From assembly GCF_001648895.1 (NCBI RefSeq), contig NZ_LXUF01000001.1, positions 620,001 to 684,000 on the forward strand: a DNA stretch of 64,000 nucleotides, written 5' to 3'. The stretch is from Methylovorus sp. MM2 (lineage in GTDB: Bacteria > Pseudomonadota > Gammaproteobacteria > Burkholderiales > Methylophilaceae). A model generated the notes under the pieces. It saw only the letters and a list, made by a program, of their open reading frames with translations. It was not told the DNA's origin and searched no databases. The position numbers and the translations under genes are program-made. Below are positions 1 to 8,411 of the stretch, piece after piece; within the stretch, counting starts at the first letter, position 1, and each line of letters opens with the position of its first letter.

Positions 1-43
1 ATGGTATTAATATGGAGGTTGAAATATAGGAAAGCAAGTATTT

Positions 44-68
44 GCACTATAAAATAGGGCTATAGTGC
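44..68. other. Inverted repeat upstream of the AraC-family gene
   Basis: Perfect 8-bp arms (GCACTATA at 44-51 and TATAGTGC at 61-68) flank a 9-nt loop, and the repeat ends just before the AraC-type start codon. It could be an operator for that regulator or a weak terminator of a gene left of the window. No long T-run follows, so the terminator reading is weak. Nothing else is visible in the first 80 bases. Confidence 0.3.
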
Positions 69-80
69 TTTCTGGAATGC

Positions 81-995
81 ATGCGTTGGTTTGCAAAAAA
101 TCACTTTCGAATGATTGGTTTAATTAGCGTTGACCAGTCGTTATTACTTGCCTGTATGAATATGAAAAATTCTGCTATCACTGTTGCAATGCCTGATTGC
201 GTTTTTACGAATGCTAATGGCCTGACAGTAAACCCTGATACATCGGAACGGCCTGTCGTTGCCGTGGCTGTCAGCTATACAAAAGGCCACGCAGTCAACG
301 CACACTCGCATAAGCGTGGGCAGCTCATGTTCGTTATCTCCGGCAGTATGCGTATCGATACTGAAGAGGGATCTTGGGTAACGCCACCCGGGCGTGCATT
401 CTGGGTGCCGAGCAATATTCCTCATAGCGTTACCTATACACAGGCCGCGCAGTTACGAACTGCTTATGTGCGCGCTGATTTACTGGCATCACTCCCCGTC
501 AGATGTTGTGTGCTGAAACTTTCTACATTATTACGTGAGCTGGTCATCAGCGCCGTGGATATTGGCTGGGATTACGAAGATCGAAGCCGTGAATATCGCT
601 TAATGGAGGTGCTGGTTGACCAGATCGCCATTGAGAACGAAGCACCATTATTTTTGCCTGAGGGTCGCGATCCGCGTTTAAAGAAGATAACCGCGGCCTT
701 GCATGAGAACCCCGGTGATAACCGACCTATCGAAGCGTGGTCTAACTATGCTGGTGCAAGCCCGAGAACCTTATCCCGGCTTTTCCTTAAAGAAACGACG
801 CTGACTTTCTCAGCGTGGCGACAGCAGCTTTGCCTGATTCGTGCAGTCGAGATGCTGGTGGAAGGGCATAGTGTGACCAAGATTGCCTTTTCACTTGGCT
901 ACAGTAGTACGGGCAGCTTTACCACGATGTTCACTCGCGTGATGGGTGAGCCGCCGACTGTTTATCTTAATCGGTGGGATCACCCTTCACACTAA
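81..995 (+). CDS. AraC-family transcriptional regulator with cupin sensor domain
   Basis: This is a predicted DNA-binding regulator of 304 residues. An N-terminal cupin-like sensor domain covers roughly residues 60-130 and includes a HSHKRGQL-type strand and an FWVPSNIPHSV segment. A C-terminal AraC/XylS double helix-turn-helix lies at about 200-300, with the usual IAFSLGYSS and F-T-MF-R-MG-P sequence. The annotated start has only a GGA four bases upstream; ATGs at 111, 156, 162 and 189 lack better sites, so the N-terminus is uncertain. It is convergent with the RND efflux pair that ends 5 bp away. Control of that pump is plausible from position but not shown. The family assignment is firm; the ligand is unknown. 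Confidence 0.85.
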   Translation: MRWFAKNHFRMIGLISVDQSLLLACMNMKNSAITVAMPDCVFTNANGLTVNPDTSERPVVAVAVSYTKGHAVNAHSHKRGQLMFVISGSMRIDTEEGSWVTPPGRAFWVPSNIPHSVTYTQAAQLRTAYVRADLLASLPVRCCVLKLSTLLRELVISAVDIGWDYEDRSREYRLMEVLVDQIAIENEAPLFLPEGRDPRLKKITAALHENPGDNRPIEAWSNYAGASPRTLSRLFLKETTLTFSAWRQQLCLIRAVEMLVEGHSVTKIAFSLGYSSTGSFTTMFTRVMGEPPTVYLNRWDHPSH

Positions 996-1000
996 TCTGA

Positions 1001-2185
1001 TTAGCCTGCTTTCGCTGGGCTGACATCTTCTTTTTTGATATGGACTTCTTCACCATCGACGATTCCGTCTGGCGGGTTGTCAATCACGCGGTCATCCGCA
1101 TTGACCCCAGAACTTAACTCGATGACTTTGCCCAGATCACGGGAAATCTCTACCGATTTTAATGCCACCTTGTTGTCGGCATCCACGGTTGCAACGCGTA
1201 GACCTGATTTATCTAAGATCAATGCGCTGGATGGGATATTCAGCGTAGCCTGATTAGAGGGTAGGTCAAATGTCACTTTTGCATAGCCACCGGGCAATAA
1301 TTCACCGGCGGCATTGTCTACAGCAAGTTGCATCAATGTGGTGCCTGACGATGCATCGACTGCCTTTGAAGATGAGGCAACGATAGCCTTGAAGCTCTTG
1401 CCGGGGTACTCAGGCACTGAAATACTGGCTGTGCTGCCAGTCTTGATACTCGCAGCATAGCTTTGCGGCACGCTGACATACAAACGTAGCTTCTTGGTGT
1501 CTGAGACAACGAACAACGCAGGGCCACTGCTGCTGCCAACATTGATCAATGCGCCGATATCCGTTGTACGAGCAGTGACGATACCATCGAATGGCGCAAC
1601 GATACGAGTGAAAGCTTTGGTTGCCTGAATACGGTCAAGGTTGGCCTGTGCAGATTGCAGCAATGCTTTTTTAGTCGCTAGGTCACCCGCTTTATCATCG
1701 AATTCCTGACGTGATACCGAGTTAGAATCGAGTAATGATTCGATGCGTTTTGACGTGATGGCCGCTAGATCGACATTTGCTTGGTAGCTTGCCAGATCTG
1801 CTTTCGCTTGCAACAGTTGCTGGTCGAGGTCGGGTGTTTCGATCTCACCAAGTAGTTGGCCCGCTTTTACTGGCGTGCCAATATCTACATTCCAGCTTTT
1901 GAGATAACCGCTGACGCGTGCATAGATCGGGGCATTCGCGAATGCTTCGAATCGGCCGGGTAGATCAAGATTGCGCGACTCCCCCGTATTGCTGGGAGAT
2001 ATTACGCTAACGGTAGTGATGGCTTGTTCTTTTGTCCATTCATTGAGATGTTTATCCGTGCTGGCACGTGCCGTGACCCCTATGACAACGATGGTCAGTA
2101 ATACGATGACTGCACCAATGCCGACGATTTTTAACGTTCGGTGTGACGGACCCTTGTTGGCAGAACCAACGGGATTAGATGACAT
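1001..2185 (-). CDS. RND efflux periplasmic adaptor (HlyD/AcrA family)
   Basis: This is a membrane fusion protein linking an inner-membrane RND pump to an outer-membrane channel. One hydrophobic anchor lies near the N-terminus. It is followed by the two lipoyl-like halves (a PIYARVSGYLK segment, then VKAGQLLGEIETPDLD), a coiled-coil hairpin at about 120-180 rich in Q/A/L, and a C-terminal beta-barrel. No lipobox cysteine is seen, so a transmembrane anchor is likely. The longer reading from 2197 is possible, but GGAG lies 6 nt before the ATG at 2185, which favours this start. It follows the permease gene by about 25 bp, so the two form one operon. No outer-membrane factor gene is nearby. Confidence 0.88.
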   Translation of the reverse strand: MSSNPVGSANKGPSHRTLKIVGIGAVIVLLTIVVIGVTARASTDKHLNEWTKEQAITTVSVISPSNTGESRNLDLPGRFEAFANAPIYARVSGYLKSWNVDIGTPVKAGQLLGEIETPDLDQQLLQAKADLASYQANVDLAAITSKRIESLLDSNSVSRQEFDDKAGDLATKKALLQSAQANLDRIQATKAFTRIVAPFDGIVTARTTDIGALINVGSSSGPALFVVSDTKKLRLYVSVPQSYAASIKTGSTASISVPEYPGKSFKAIVASSSKAVDASSGTTLMQLAVDNAAGELLPGGYAKVTFDLPSNQATLNIPSSALILDKSGLRVATVDADNKVALKSVEISRDLGKVIELSSGVNADDRVIDNPPDGIVDGEEVHIKKEDVSPAKAG

Positions 2186-2208
2186 GAGTTTCTCCATTCA
2201 TAGACTTC

Positions 2209-5200
2209 TTATACTGTTTCTTTGTGATATTTGGCATGTACCATACTGAAAACGACAGGTACGAATATCAATGTTGTGATGGTTGCAAAGATCAGGCCGC
2301 CAATCACAGCACGTCCTAAAGGTGCATTCTGTTCACCACCTTCACCTAAGCCCAATGCCATAGGCGCCATACCGATGATCATGGCCAATGCAGTCATCAA
2401 CACAGGGCGGAATCGCACAAAACCGGCATCTATCGCTGCGGCGGTAGCGTTGCCTAGTTCATTAAGGCGTTCACGCGCAAAGCTGATCACCAGTACGCTA
2501 TTGGCCGTTGCCACACCCATACACATGATAGCGCCCGTAAGCGCCGGAACAGAGAGTGGCGTAAAGGTGAGAAACAGCATCCAGATGATACCCGCGATCG
2601 CAGCTGGTAACGCACTGACAATCACGAATGGGTCACTCCACGATTGGAAGTTCACCACGATCAGCAGGTAGATCAATACGATCGCGCCAAGCAAACCAAA
2701 GAGCAGGCCGGAAAATGCTTTTTCCATCGTGCCGACTTGGCCTAATAGGGCAATGGTCGAACCTTTTGGCACATCTTGCGCGGTTGCATCCAGTATCTTG
2801 CGAACATCTTTGGCTACACCACCAAGGTCGCGCCCTTGCGTTGCAGCATGGATCTGTACCATAGGCTGAATGTCATACTGGCTGAATAGCGCGTAATTGT
2901 TGCTGCGTTGAATATTGGCAACACTCCCCAGTATCGCTTGATTGCCATTACTGTCGGCACTGCTGACAGGGGTGTTCTCAAGTGATGTTAACGATGAAAG
3001 TGCATACTGCGGGGTTTGCATCACGATAGGGTATGAGACGCCGTTAGCTGGATTCAGCCAATATGTCGGTGCGACCTGGCTGCTACCCGCAAGATTGACC
3101 ACCATATTATTCGTGACATCCCGTGCGGTTAGGCCAAGATCCTGAGCACGAGAGCGGTCGATATCTACCTTGAATACAGGTGTCTTGCGTGATTGCTGTA
3201 TGCGTACATCGGCGATGCCCGGTATCTCACGAATCTGTTTTAGTATCTTGTTGGCATATTCATAGTTAGCTGCAATATTGCTCCCACGTATTTGTATATC
3301 AATAGGCGCAGGTGAACCGAAATTCAAGATTTGACTCACGATATCCGCAGGTGGGAATGAGAAGGTGACCCCGGGGAATTCACGAGGTAAAACCTCACGC
3401 AACTGCTTCACATATTCAGCAGTGGGGCGGTGGTCTTCACTTAATGCGATCTGAATATCGCCATCCTGTGAACCCATCACACCGGTATTGTTGTATGTCA
3501 GGTTGATCGAGCTTGAAGGCAGGCCGATGTTATCGACCATGGTAACGATCTCTTCTGCCGGAATCACGCGACGAATCGTTTGCTGTATGGCTGCGAATTT
3601 TGCAGAGGTATCCTCAAGACGTGTACCGACTGGTACACGTGCGTGCATCAATATCTGCCCGCCATCTACCGCCGGGAAGAAGTTTCTACCGAGGAATGGA
3701 ATCAATGCAGTTGAAAGCACGATAAAACCAAGGAACACGATCACGAATAATTTGCGGTGGGTGAGTGCTAGTTCGAGGATTTCGCGATATCCACCACGGA
3801 AGCTCTCAAACCTTGCTTCAAAGCCGCGCTGGAAATTCACCAATGGGTTACGTGAAGGCGGCAAGGTCGCTGCAGTACCGTGTATGTCTGTGTGGGCTGC
3901 ATGTTTCTTGAGCAGGTATTTAGCCATGGTCGGCACAAGCGTACGTGACAGTATGAATGAACTGATCATCGCGAACATCACAGCTTCTGCCATCGGTACG
4001 AACAGGAATCGGGACACACCTTCAAGGAAGAACATCGGCACGAATACAATACATATACATAACAACGAAACGAATGCTGGTACGACGATTTGGCGTGCAC
4101 CATCCAGAATCGCAGGTTCTACATCCTTGCCTTGCTCCAAGTGCCAGTTGATGTTCTCGATGGTTACTGTTGCGTCATCTACCAAGATGCCGACAGCCAA
4201 CGCCAAGCCGCCTAGCGTCATGATGTTCAGCGTTTCGCCTGTGATGGATAAGCCCACAATCGCCCCGAGTATCGACAATGGGATCGAGATCGCTATGATG
4301 ACCGTCGAACGCCAGCTACCCAAGAACAGCAGAATCATGATGCTGGTCAATATCGCGGCGATCACACCCTCGATCGCAACGCCTTTGACGGCAGCTCGCA
4401 CGAAGACGGATTGGTCGTTGATAGGTACTGCGTTCAGGTTGTCTGGCAGTGTAGGCTTGATCTCCTCAAGCTTAGCTTTTGCCCCGGATACGATATCCAG
4501 AGTAGAGGTCGCACCATTTTTCAAAATGGACATCAGTACGGATTTTGAGCCATCCACGTGAACCACATTGGTCTGTGGTGGATTGCCATCTCGCACGTTC
4601 GCTACATCGCGTATATACACCGTCGCACCATTCACGACTTTGATAGGCAAGTCGCCGAGTTCTTCAAGTGGACCAACAGAGTTATTCAACTGTAGCGTAT
4701 ATTCAAACGAACCGATCTTTTGCGTACCAATCGGCGTGATCAAATTTTGTGCTGCAAGAGCATTAGCAACATCCTGTCCTGATAAACCACGTGCTTGCAG
4801 TGCCGCAGGGATAAGATCGATCTGTGCCTGACGGGTCTTGCCACCAAAAGGAAAAGGTACAGCAGCACCCGGTACAGTCACCAAGCGAGTGCGGATGATA
4901 TTCAAACCCAGATCGGCAAGCGCCTGTTCAGACAAGCCTTTGCCTGAAAGTGCGATTTGCAGAATAGGCACAGTCGATGCGTTGTAATTCAGGATCAGCG
5001 GCGGTGTGGTGCCAGTCGGCAACTGCCTTAATAGGGTTTGGGCGACTGCGGTCACCTGCGCATTCGCTGTGGCGATATTAACGCCGGGCTGAAAGAATAT
5101 CTTGATGATGCCGAAGCCGGTATAAGAGTTTGCTTCGATGTGTTCGATATCGTTTACCGTTGTCGTCAATACACGCTGGAAAACGGTAGAGATACGGCCA

Positions 5201-5382
5201 GCCATTTGGTCTGGTGGCATACCGGTGTATTGCCATGCAACCGCGATTACTGGAATCTTGATTTCAGGGAAGATATCGGTCGGCATCCGTAGCGCCGACA
5301 ATATACCTGTGATGAGGATCAGTATCGCCAGCACAACGAATGTGTATGGGCGCTTTAATGCAACCTGAACGATGCCTAGCAT
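2209..5382 (-). CDS. RND efflux transporter permease (AcrB/MexB-like, HAE-1 type)
   Basis: A 1057-residue proton-driven inner-membrane pump, full length for the family. It has the N-terminal helix followed by a large periplasmic loop, a second TM bundle starting near residue 335 (a VIAAILTSIMILLFLGSWR stretch), and a second large periplasmic loop. The paired aspartates of TM4 (GILVDDATVTIEN), which carry the proton relay, are intact. GGAA precedes the ATG. It is first in a two-gene operon with the adaptor. The gene order permease then adaptor, without a TolC-type gene, suggests use of an outer-membrane channel encoded elsewhere. The substrate cannot be read from the sequence; aromatic or solvent-type compounds are a family-based guess only. 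Confidence 0.92.
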   Translation of the reverse strand: MLGIVQVALKRPYTFVVLAILILITGILSALRMPTDIFPEIKIPVIAVAWQYTGMPPDQMAGRISTVFQRVLTTTVNDIEHIEANSYTGFGIIKIFFQPGVNIATANAQVTAVAQTLLRQLPTGTTPPLILNYNASTVPILQIALSGKGLSEQALADLGLNIIRTRLVTVPGAAVPFPFGGKTRQAQIDLIPAALQARGLSGQDVANALAAQNLITPIGTQKIGSFEYTLQLNNSVGPLEELGDLPIKVVNGATVYIRDVANVRDGNPPQTNVVHVDGSKSVLMSILKNGATSTLDIVSGAKAKLEEIKPTLPDNLNAVPINDQSVFVRAAVKGVAIEGVIAAILTSIMILLFLGSWRSTVIIAISIPLSILGAIVGLSITGETLNIMTLGGLALAVGILVDDATVTIENINWHLEQGKDVEPAILDGARQIVVPAFVSLLCICIVFVPMFFLEGVSRFLFVPMAEAVMFAMISSFILSRTLVPTMAKYLLKKHAAHTDIHGTAATLPPSRNPLVNFQRGFEARFESFRGGYREILELALTHRKLFVIVFLGFIVLSTALIPFLGRNFFPAVDGGQILMHARVPVGTRLEDTSAKFAAIQQTIRRVIPAEEIVTMVDNIGLPSSSINLTYNNTGVMGSQDGDIQIALSEDHRPTAEYVKQLREVLPREFPGVTFSFPPADIVSQILNFGSPAPIDIQIRGSNIAANYEYANKILKQIREIPGIADVRIQQSRKTPVFKVDIDRSRAQDLGLTARDVTNNMVVNLAGSSQVAPTYWLNPANGVSYPIVMQTPQYALSSLTSLENTPVSSADSNGNQAILGSVANIQRSNNYALFSQYDIQPMVQIHAATQGRDLGGVAKDVRKILDATAQDVPKGSTIALLGQVGTMEKAFSGLLFGLLGAIVLIYLLIVVNFQSWSDPFVIVSALPAAIAGIIWMLFLTFTPLSVPALTGAIMCMGVATANSVLVISFARERLNELGNATAAAIDAGFVRFRPVLMTALAMIIGMAPMALGLGEGGEQNAPLGRAVIGGLIFATITTLIFVPVVFSMVHAKYHKETV

Positions 5383-5735
5383 TGGGGTTTCCGAGAAAGC
5401 TTGTTAGTTATTATCTGAAAACGGTGTTTCAACTTGATGTATTTTCAGTACTTTATATTTTTAACGCTATGTTTAGGATATACAGTGTGCGCCAAAAGTT
5501 GCAAACAGACTTTGGCAAACCTGCCATTCTTTTCTTTATTTGCGTTAAGTATCCATCATCAAGTTGCTGAGTTATAGCTTGCTGCTTCAGTATGCCAAAA
5601 TCATCGACTGCAATAAATGGAAATAATCCAATTAGACAATTCCATATTTGTGAATTATTGACGCAAAAAAAACCAGACACTGGGGAGATGTCTGGTTAAG
5701 CCTCAACACAACTAGGGAGAGTGGAGTTTGGTTAA
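5383..5735. other. Gene-free region between the RND operon and the cytochrome c gene
   Basis: About 350 bp with no convincing gene. It should carry the promoter of the RND operon (AT-rich stretch around 5440-5480) and does carry the strong terminator of the cytochrome c gene at 5664-5697. A 75-codon frame at 5453-5680 on the minus strand runs into that terminator hairpin, has no recognisable domain and is treated as spurious. Confidence 0.6.
5664..5697 (-). terminator. Intrinsic terminator of the xoxF-cytochrome c operon
   Basis: Perfect 9-bp stem AACCAGACA/TGTCTGGTT around a 9-nt loop. Read on the minus strand it is followed by a run of eight T. It lies about 40 bp after the cytochrome c stop codon. 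Confidence 0.9.
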
Positions 5736-6200
5736 TTACTTGGTTGCATTGCTACGTAAAAATGCGATGACTTTTAGTAACTCATCCGGGGTCAAGCCTT
5801 CAGAGGGGTCATCCGGCAACATCACGCCTTTGCCTTTTGCGCCCATGCCAGCGGCTGTACCACCCCAGATGGTTTCGAATATGCCTTGATCCGTAGTATT
5901 CTTGGGATAGTTCCAACGATCATCGATCAGGTTAGGGCCAACGGCACCTTCACCTTTAGCACCATGGCAAGCTGTGCAGCTATATAGCTGGAATATCTTT
6001 TTGCCCGCCTTGATCGCATCTGCATTGTCGGTATAGCTATTCTTGCCTGTGCTAAAGAATTCTTTAGCAGCGGGAGTAGCAATCAAATCAGCCGGGACTT
6101 TCAATGGCTTTCCGTCTATCGTAGATTTGAGTGATATATCCGCATGAGATATCGCGGGTAGCAGCGCTACCAATACAATTGATAAAAAACGTAGATTCAT
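5736..6200 (-). CDS. Periplasmic cytochrome c, likely electron acceptor of XoxF (XoxG-like)
   Basis: A 154-residue secreted monohaem cytochrome. The signal peptide is residues 1-20, ending AISHA. The haem motif C75-TA-C78-H79 follows, with a mature domain containing a GPNLIDDRWNYP segment and a methionine-bearing loop (GKGVMLPDD) that could supply the axial Met. The length and the W-rich loop fit the cytochrome cL group that accepts electrons from PQQ methanol dehydrogenases. It lies directly downstream of xoxF on the same strand with 58 bp between them, so it probably accepts electrons from XoxF in the periplasm. The symbol xoxG is deliberately not asserted, because the assignment rests on context and motif rather than alignment. 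Confidence 0.88.
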   Translation of the reverse strand: MNLRFLSIVLVALLPAISHADISLKSTIDGKPLKVPADLIATPAAKEFFSTGKNSYTDNADAIKAGKKIFQLYSCTACHGAKGEGAVGPNLIDDRWNYPKNTTDQGIFETIWGGTAAGMGAKGKGVMLPDDPSEGLTPDELLKVIAFLRSNATK

Positions 6201-6222
6201 GGTGTAAGTATCCTTTTGATCA

Positions 6223-6247
6223 GGCTCCCTTGGTTTAGAAGGGAGCC
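6223..6247 (-). other. Intercistronic stem-loop between xoxF and the cytochrome c gene
   Basis: Perfect 9-bp arms, GGCTCCCTT at 6223-6231 and AAGGGAGCC at 6239-6247, with a 7-nt loop. No T-run follows on the minus strand, so it is not a classical terminator. It may protect the xoxF 3' end or reduce read-through into the cytochrome gene. Confidence 0.6.
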
Positions 6248-6258
6248 GTTGATCTCAT

Positions 6259-8130
6259 TTATAGGCTGAATACGTTCATGGTTCCGCCGCCTGGGGCAGC
6301 GTTCCACTTGGTAAGTTCTTTATAGCCGCCAGCAGCGCCAAGGCCGTCAGTTTCGTTCTGCAAACCAAGGTTCATCGCAACGCCCGCCCAGCCACCAATA
6401 CCCGATAACACACCAACATATTGCTTGCCTTTGTGCGTGTATGTCATGGCATTACCCACTACGCCTGAACCTACTTGGAATTTCCAAAGCTCTTTACCTG
6501 TTTGAGCATCCAGCGCCTTGAACCAGCGATCCAATGTGCCGTAGAACACGAGGTCGCTAGAGGTTACAAGTACACCACCCCACGCAGAGAATTTCTCTTT
6601 GTTATACCAAACGGATTTACCTTTTAGTGCATCCCAAGCCATGAAGCCACCCATCACGCCTTCGGGGCCTGCAAACATAGTGAGTGTGGAACCTACCCAC
6701 GGTTGCCCAGCGATGTATTTGGATTCAACTGGCTCGTAAGTCATGCAAACGTGGTTGAGCGGCACATAGAAAAGCCCGGTCTTTGGTGAGTATGCTGCCG
6801 GCTGTTCATCCTTTACGCCCAATGCTGAAGGGCAGATGCCTTTCGCGTTGTAATCCTGGTGTGTCGAATACTTAGGGTCTTTGTTAGGTACGCCTGATTT
6901 AAGATCGACACTCGTTGCCCAGTTGGCGAACTTGTTCATCTTCTCGGCTACCAGCAATGTGCCGTTAGTGCGGTCGAATGTATAAGCAAAGCCATTGCGG
7001 TCAAAGTGGGTCGCTAAGTTCTTGCCTTTAGCATCCCATAGGATGATCTCGTTCATGCCGTCATAATCCCACTCGTCATGCGGCGTCATCTGGTAGCCCC
7101 AGCGTGCCATGCCAGTATCCAAGTCACGGGCGAATATCGTCATGGACCATTTGTTATCGCCAGGGCGCACATCAGGGTTCCAAGTGCCTGGGTTGCCGGT
7201 ACCGTAATACATCAGGTTAAGCTTAGGATCATATGAGTACCAACCCCATGTACCGCCACCGCCGTGCTCCCAGCCGTTTTTGATCGCTTGTGGTTTAAGC
7301 CATGTCTTAACGCCTAGATCAGACTCTGGAAACTTGAGCTTGTCTTTTGGTAATGCTTTGAAAGAACCACCTTCAGTATTGCCGCCGTTCACATCCTCAT
7401 AAACAGAAAGTGCGCTGTAATGTGGGTTCTCTTTGTTAAAATTGGCACCAATCAATACTTCACTATCCGGGCCAGAGCTATATGCACGCCATGCCAGTGA
7501 GCCGTCTTTGATGTTGTATGCGCTGATGTAGCAGCGAACACCAAATTCACCGCCTGCACAGCCGGTGACTACCTTGTCCTTGAATACATGCGGTGCATTC
7601 GTGGTTGATGCACCTTGCTTGGTATCAACAACTTTCACATCCCACATCTTTTCGCCAGTCTCAGCATTTAGGGCAACCAATGTGCCGTCATTCTGCTGCA
7701 GGAATATCTTGCCATCACCGTAGCCTAAACCACGGTTTACGTTGTCACAGCAGAGCAATGCTTGTACTGATGGATCTTGCTTAGGAAAGTAAGACCATTT
7801 GATCTTCTGGTTTTCATTCAGATCCAACGCGTAAACGTTATTCGGGAACGCGGTATGAATATACATGGTGTCGCCGATGACTAATGGCGCACCTTCATGA
7901 CCACGGTTAACGCCAGTCGCGAATGACCATGCAAGTTTTACATTGCGAACATTGCCTTTGTTGATCTGTGAAAGCTTGCTGTAACCAGTGTTGCTATAAT
8001 CCTTACGTGCCTGTGTCCACTGGTTATCATCCTGCGTCAGCTTCAATACTGCATCATCAGCAAACGCTGAGAGCGATATCATACTGAGCAGGCTTGCGCC
8101 TAAAGCGACTTTTAATTGTTTGGTTTTCAA
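6259..8130 (-). CDS. xoxF: Lanthanide-dependent PQQ methanol dehydrogenase XoxF
   Basis: A 623-residue periplasmic quinoprotein that oxidises methanol (and often formaldehyde) with PQQ and a lanthanide. The signal peptide ends near A24 (LSAFA). The eight-bladed propeller W-motifs recur (for example TGEKMWDV and TGKELWKF). The vicinal disulfide cysteines are C127-C128. Metal and catalytic residues are E195 (GGEFG), N313 (GTGNPGTWN) and D355. D357, in HDEWDYDG, is the extra Asp that marks lanthanide-dependent enzymes; calcium MxaF has Ala there. No mxa genes or xoxJ are seen nearby. A sigma-54 promoter lies upstream (8206-8221) and a sigma-54 activator is divergently encoded. The exact XoxF clade was not determined. 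Confidence 0.95.
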   Translation of the reverse strand: MKTKQLKVALGASLLSMISLSAFADDAVLKLTQDDNQWTQARKDYSNTGYSKLSQINKGNVRNVKLAWSFATGVNRGHEGAPLVIGDTMYIHTAFPNNVYALDLNENQKIKWSYFPKQDPSVQALLCCDNVNRGLGYGDGKIFLQQNDGTLVALNAETGEKMWDVKVVDTKQGASTTNAPHVFKDKVVTGCAGGEFGVRCYISAYNIKDGSLAWRAYSSGPDSEVLIGANFNKENPHYSALSVYEDVNGGNTEGGSFKALPKDKLKFPESDLGVKTWLKPQAIKNGWEHGGGGTWGWYSYDPKLNLMYYGTGNPGTWNPDVRPGDNKWSMTIFARDLDTGMARWGYQMTPHDEWDYDGMNEIILWDAKGKNLATHFDRNGFAYTFDRTNGTLLVAEKMNKFANWATSVDLKSGVPNKDPKYSTHQDYNAKGICPSALGVKDEQPAAYSPKTGLFYVPLNHVCMTYEPVESKYIAGQPWVGSTLTMFAGPEGVMGGFMAWDALKGKSVWYNKEKFSAWGGVLVTSSDLVFYGTLDRWFKALDAQTGKELWKFQVGSGVVGNAMTYTHKGKQYVGVLSGIGGWAGVAMNLGLQNETDGLGAAGGYKELTKWNAAPGGGTMNVFSL

Positions 8131-8205
8131 GGTACATCTCCATAGAATTAATTATAAAAACCGGGTTCTTTGAACCGCATGCATTACCATCTGCATAGTG
8201 AATAT

Positions 8206-8221
8206 GGCAATCGTCATGCCA
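8206..8221 (-). promoter_or_regulatory. Sigma-54 (-24/-12) promoter of xoxF
   Basis: On the minus strand the site reads TGGCATG-ACGA-TTGC, against the consensus TGGCACG-N4-TTGC. The invariant GG and GC are exactly 10 nt apart. It lies about 75 bp upstream of the xoxF ATG, giving a predicted leader of roughly 65 nt. A divergent gene encodes a sigma-54-dependent activator with an intact GAFTGA loop, which supports the call. Confidence 0.85.
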
Positions 8222-8290
8222 GACATTGTGGGGAAATGAGACAGTATTGCGAGAGCGGCTTCTGATAAGGCTATTAAGGCGATCTACCCG

Positions 8291-8358
8291 TTGCAGCAAG
8301 CTTGAAATAAGGGCTGCAAAATCCCCCTTACGTTGTATACCCGGGTGACAGGTGTTAC
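8291..8358. promoter_or_regulatory. Candidate upstream activator sites between xoxF and its divergent regulator
   Basis: Two dyads lie 70-137 bp upstream of the sigma-54 promoter, the usual distance for enhancer-binding proteins. The first pairs TTGCAGC (8291-8297) with GCTGCAA (8313-8319). The second is GTGACA-GG-TGTTAC at 8345-8358, with one mismatch between its arms. Which of them the regulator binds, if either, is inference. Confidence 0.45.
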
Positions 8359-8411
8359 ATTAGGTAAACACAATTTAGACCTTAGCTTCATCTGCCCATA
8401 GGTGATTTTTT

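Noticed and set aside
3488-4561. A 357-codon frame on the plus strand inside the RND permease gene
   Set aside because: It is antisense to a full-length, well-conserved permease, has no ribosome site and shows the low-complexity composition expected of a mirror frame.
5453-5680. A 75-codon minus-strand frame between the RND operon and the cytochrome gene
   Set aside because: It overlaps the cytochrome terminator hairpin, has no domain or ribosome site, and starts in the hairpin loop region.
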